Positions 13,087 through 15,084 of a DNA stretch of 15,084 nt are shown here, in pieces. The stretch spans positions 1-15,084 of the forward strand of contig CADDZH010000117.1 of NCBI GenBank assembly GCA_902812455.1, written 5' to 3'. This stretch comes from Chloroflexota bacterium (GTDB lineage Bacteria > Chloroflexota > Ktedonobacteria > Ktedonobacterales > Ktedonobacteraceae). The position numbers and the translations under genes are program-made. The first letter of the stretch is position 1. Each line of letters opens with the position of its first letter. Under the pieces are notes generated by a model. That model ran no database searches, was not told where the DNA came from, and saw only the letters and a program-made list of their open reading frames with translations.

Positions 13087-14094
13087 CTATGCCGAATCGG
13101 AATCGCTTGGGTCGGTTGTAGCCGGTCCCCCGATCTGCGGTTCTTCTACGGGAACTTCTGCAGGAGCATGGCTTCCATTGGCGCCAGAGCTTTTTGGCTT
13201 TTGGAAGATCAGAATAAACTCGTGGGCTTTGTTAATACGAAAGACAGCGGGATAACCGAGTGGTCGCATATTATTGTACTCATGCCGGCGGTCCCAGATG
13301 ATGAGATCATCGTAAATGAACCCAAGCTCTTGCATCAATTGAGCAACATCACTATGAAATGGGTAAAACTTGTTCTTCTTCCGAAGATCCATGACAATGA
13401 CACAGCAATAGGCACCAGGACGCATTGCTTGATACACCTGCTGAAACACTCCCTGTAACTGCCGCAGGAATTCATGATAGTCGCCAATCTTGCCAAGATC
13501 GGCGGGAGCATCACCATAGTTCCGGCGCTCCTTGTAGTCTGCTGTGCGTTTCTCGTTGAGCACATCCCAGTATGGAGGCGACGTCACGACGAAATCGACG
13601 GATCCAACGGGTACGTAGTGCAAGAGGTCTTGTGCGTTCGCATTATGGAGGACGGCGTTACCCCGTTCAGTGCCAAATAAAGTCGCTTGGCTGAGCCGTC
13701 TTTCAGCCTTTTTTACAAATTGAGGAGAAATTTCTAGCCCAATGCTGTCTTTCCCCAATCGTTGTGCAGCCACTAACGTACTCCCGACTCCGGCGAACGG
13801 GTCAAGAATAAGCCGGTCGTGGCGATTCGTAAATATTTCGATGAGTCTCGTAACGAGAGCAACAGGGAAGATCGCGGGATGGCCAAGGGCTACCTCTTCT
13901 GGCGTTTTGTGAATATCGCTCCAGATTGAAATGGAATACTTCGTCCACGTTTTGCCATCCAGTTCATTCGCCCTGGGGAGATCGCTTTGCTCCGAAGATT
14001 CGCTCTCGTATCCATCATCCAGTCTCTCCTCCTCGCTGTTCACTACCTGCATTTCAGGATCGAGAGACCCTTGCAATATTTGCTTTTTCGACAT
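13087..14094 (-). CDS. Site-specific DNA methyltransferase (N4-cytosine or N6-adenine)
   Basis: This 335-aa enzyme transfers a methyl group from S-adenosylmethionine to an exocyclic amino group in DNA. Motif X is HKTPEEVALGHPAIFP at 62-77, motif I (cofactor binding) DPFAGVGST at 98-106, and motif IV (catalysis) TSPPYW at 171-176. TSPPYW favours N4-cytosine, though adenine enzymes of this group exist. The order X-I-IV, with about 160 residues after IV, leaves room for a target-recognition part at the C-terminus. The first 45 residues and the last 35 are acidic and low in complexity. The start at 14094 has GAGGAAG about 7 bp upstream; an in-frame ATG at 14127 is weaker. Its promoter is separate from that of the nuclease, as usual when protection must precede cutting. 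Confidence 0.9.
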   Translation of the reverse strand: MSKKQILQGSLDPEMQVVNSEEERLDDGYESESSEQSDLPRANELDGKTWTKYSISIWSDIHKTPEEVALGHPAIFPVALVTRLIEIFTNRHDRLILDPFAGVGSTLVAAQRLGKDSIGLEISPQFVKKAERRLSQATLFGTERGNAVLHNANAQDLLHYVPVGSVDFVVTSPPYWDVLNEKRTADYKERRNYGDAPADLGKIGDYHEFLRQLQGVFQQVYQAMRPGAYCCVIVMDLRKKNKFYPFHSDVAQLMQELGFIYDDLIIWDRRHEYNNMRPLGYPAVFRINKAHEFILIFQKPKSSGANGSHAPAEVPVEEPQIGGPATTDPSDSDSA

Positions 14095-14414
14095 GCTTTT
14101 CTTCCTCTGTTGTCTTCTAAGACACATTGTGATTTCTCACAGATAATCTGGCTCTATTATACAGGTTGTTACCGTTGCGAACAATGTTTTTTGTCCCTTG
14201 CAGCAGCGGCACACCTACTATCGCCAGGCTTTGAACGTGTTCGCAGAACGGATATAGTTTAAACTGCGCTCCCCGTCTGGGAGTGTATGAGGGAAGGACG
14301 TATGAGCAATTTCCTGAGTGAGTTTGTTCTCCTGTTGCTGTCAACGCCGCCTGCTTACTCGTCGAGAGGACCCAGGGGAAAGATGGAAGGGGAGATGCTG
14401 CTGTCAGGGCTCAA
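14095..14414. other. Gap between methyltransferase and rRNA operon
   Basis: This 320-bp stretch contains the methyltransferase promoter region and otherwise no gene I can support. A plus-strand frame that starts near 14287 runs through the 5S and tRNA genes and is not credible. Confidence 0.6.
14156..14184 (-). promoter_or_regulatory. Candidate promoter of the methyltransferase gene
   Basis: On the minus strand TATAAT lies at 14161-14156, with TTGTTC 17 bp upstream (14184-14179). Transcription would begin near 14149, about 55 bp before ATG 14094. The small dyad GTGA-TTTC-TCAC at 14130-14141 lies in the leader. Confidence 0.5.
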
Positions 14415-14440
14415 CAAAAAAGCCCGCCTGTGCAGGCGGG
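14415..14440 (-). terminator. Intrinsic terminator of the rRNA operon
   Basis: Read on the minus strand, CCCGCCTG and CAGGCGGG form a strong GC hairpin starting right at the 5S 3' end, followed by GC and a run of six T. Confidence 0.9.
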
Positions 14441-14441
14441 T

Positions 14442-14559
14442 GGGGTGGCAACGTCCTAGTTTCCCACGGGGCTGCCCCCGCAGTATCATCGGGGCTGGAA
14501 GGCTTAACGACCGTGTTCGGGATGGGAACGGGTGTTTCCCTTCCGCTATTGTCACCACC
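14442..14559 (-). rRNA. rrf: 5S ribosomal RNA
   Basis: About 118 nt on the minus strand. The molecule starts GGTGGTGACAATAGCG, contains CCCATCCCGAACACGG, the most conserved 5S segment, and ends ACGTTGCCACC, complementary to its start. A hairpin-forming pair (CCCACC/GGGTGG) lies just upstream and may guide processing. It directly follows tRNA-Ala in the operon. Confidence 0.93.
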
Positions 14560-14591
14560 CCACCCGCATGTACAGGTGGGCAACTTCTCCC

Positions 14592-14667
14592 TGGTGGAGA
14601 TGAGGGGATTCGAACCCCTGACCTCTGCCGTGCAAAGGCAGCGCTCTTCCAGCTAAGCTACATCCCC
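14592..14667 (-). tRNA. tRNA-Ala (anticodon TGC)
   Basis: This 76-nt cloverleaf has acceptor arms GGGGATG/CATCTCC, T-loop GGTTCGAATCC and anticodon loop CTTTGCACG giving TGC. The 3' CCA is encoded. It lies in the 16S-5S spacer, 32 bp from the 5S start. Confidence 0.95.
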
Positions 14668-14678
14668 GCTCTTGGGGG

Positions 14679-14752
14679 TGGGCCTTCCTGGACTCGAACC
14701 AGGGACCTCAGTCTTATCAGGACTGCGCTCTAACCACCTGAGCTAAAGGCCC
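14679..14752 (-). tRNA. tRNA-Ile (anticodon GAT)
   Basis: This 74-nt cloverleaf has acceptor arms GGGCCTT/AAGGCCC, T-loop GGTTCGAGTCC and anticodon loop CTGATAA giving GAT. After the discriminator A the sequence is CCCCC, so the CCA end is not fully encoded, unlike in the neighbouring tRNA-Ala. The gap to tRNA-Ala is 11 bp. Confidence 0.95.

Positions 14753-15084
<332 letters not shown>

Noticed and set aside
14287..14733. Plus-strand frame of 148 codons
   Set aside because: It runs through the 5S, tRNA-Ala and tRNA-Ile genes on the other strand; MRGFEPLTSAVQ-like peptides are a known false translation of tRNA sequence.

Overview
The window looks like a stretch of chromosome from a Chloroflexota bacterium, most likely of the class Ktedonobacteria. 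This rests on moderate-to-high GC, short palindromic repeats beginning GTAGGGG scattered through it, a form II CoxL-type oxidoreductase, and the style of the rRNA spacer. It is inference; no database was searched. No CRISPR array and no intact transposon were seen.

Left part (1-5122). An ImmA/IrrE-type zinc peptidase gene runs leftward off the window edge (start at 787). It diverges from an M20 metallopeptidase (901-2262). A repeat-rich leader follows, then a two-gene unit: a two-helix membrane protein (2597-3274) and a type III pantothenate kinase-like gene, coaX (3300-4082). The coaX protein lacks one of the family's conserved aspartates. A lipoprotein gene on the minus strand (4091-5122) converges on coaX.

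Middle part (5123-9070). A sigma70-type promoter (TTGACA, 18 bp, TATACT) precedes a TetR regulator gene (5427-6035). Next come a ClC chloride channel/transporter with CBS and TrkA-C domains (6117-8222) and a small coupled membrane ORF. About 500 bp of repeat-rich sequence follows, with an eroded minus-strand reading frame.

Right part (9071-15084). A large molybdopterin-binding oxidoreductase (9071-11549) is followed by an M42 aminopeptidase gene cut down to its first ~60 codons; the cut lies at a CTACCCC...GGGGTAG hairpin. After about 430 bp with an 18-bp perfect inverted repeat comes a compact restriction-modification module. It holds a 46-aa ORF (12245-12385), a PD-(D/E)xK nuclease-like ORF (12389-13084) and, tail to tail with a 2-bp gap, an N4/N6 DNA methyltransferase (13087-14094, minus). 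The window ends in a minus-strand rRNA operon read as 16S (partial), tRNA-Ile(GAT), tRNA-Ala(TGC), 5S, terminator. Only 32 bp separate tRNA-Ala from 5S, so there is no 23S gene in this operon.

The most interesting items are the 23S-less rRNA operon, the R-M module with its small leading ORF, palindromic repeats that are translated in frame inside the ImmA-type gene, and the recurrence of GTAGGGG palindromes at gene breakpoints.
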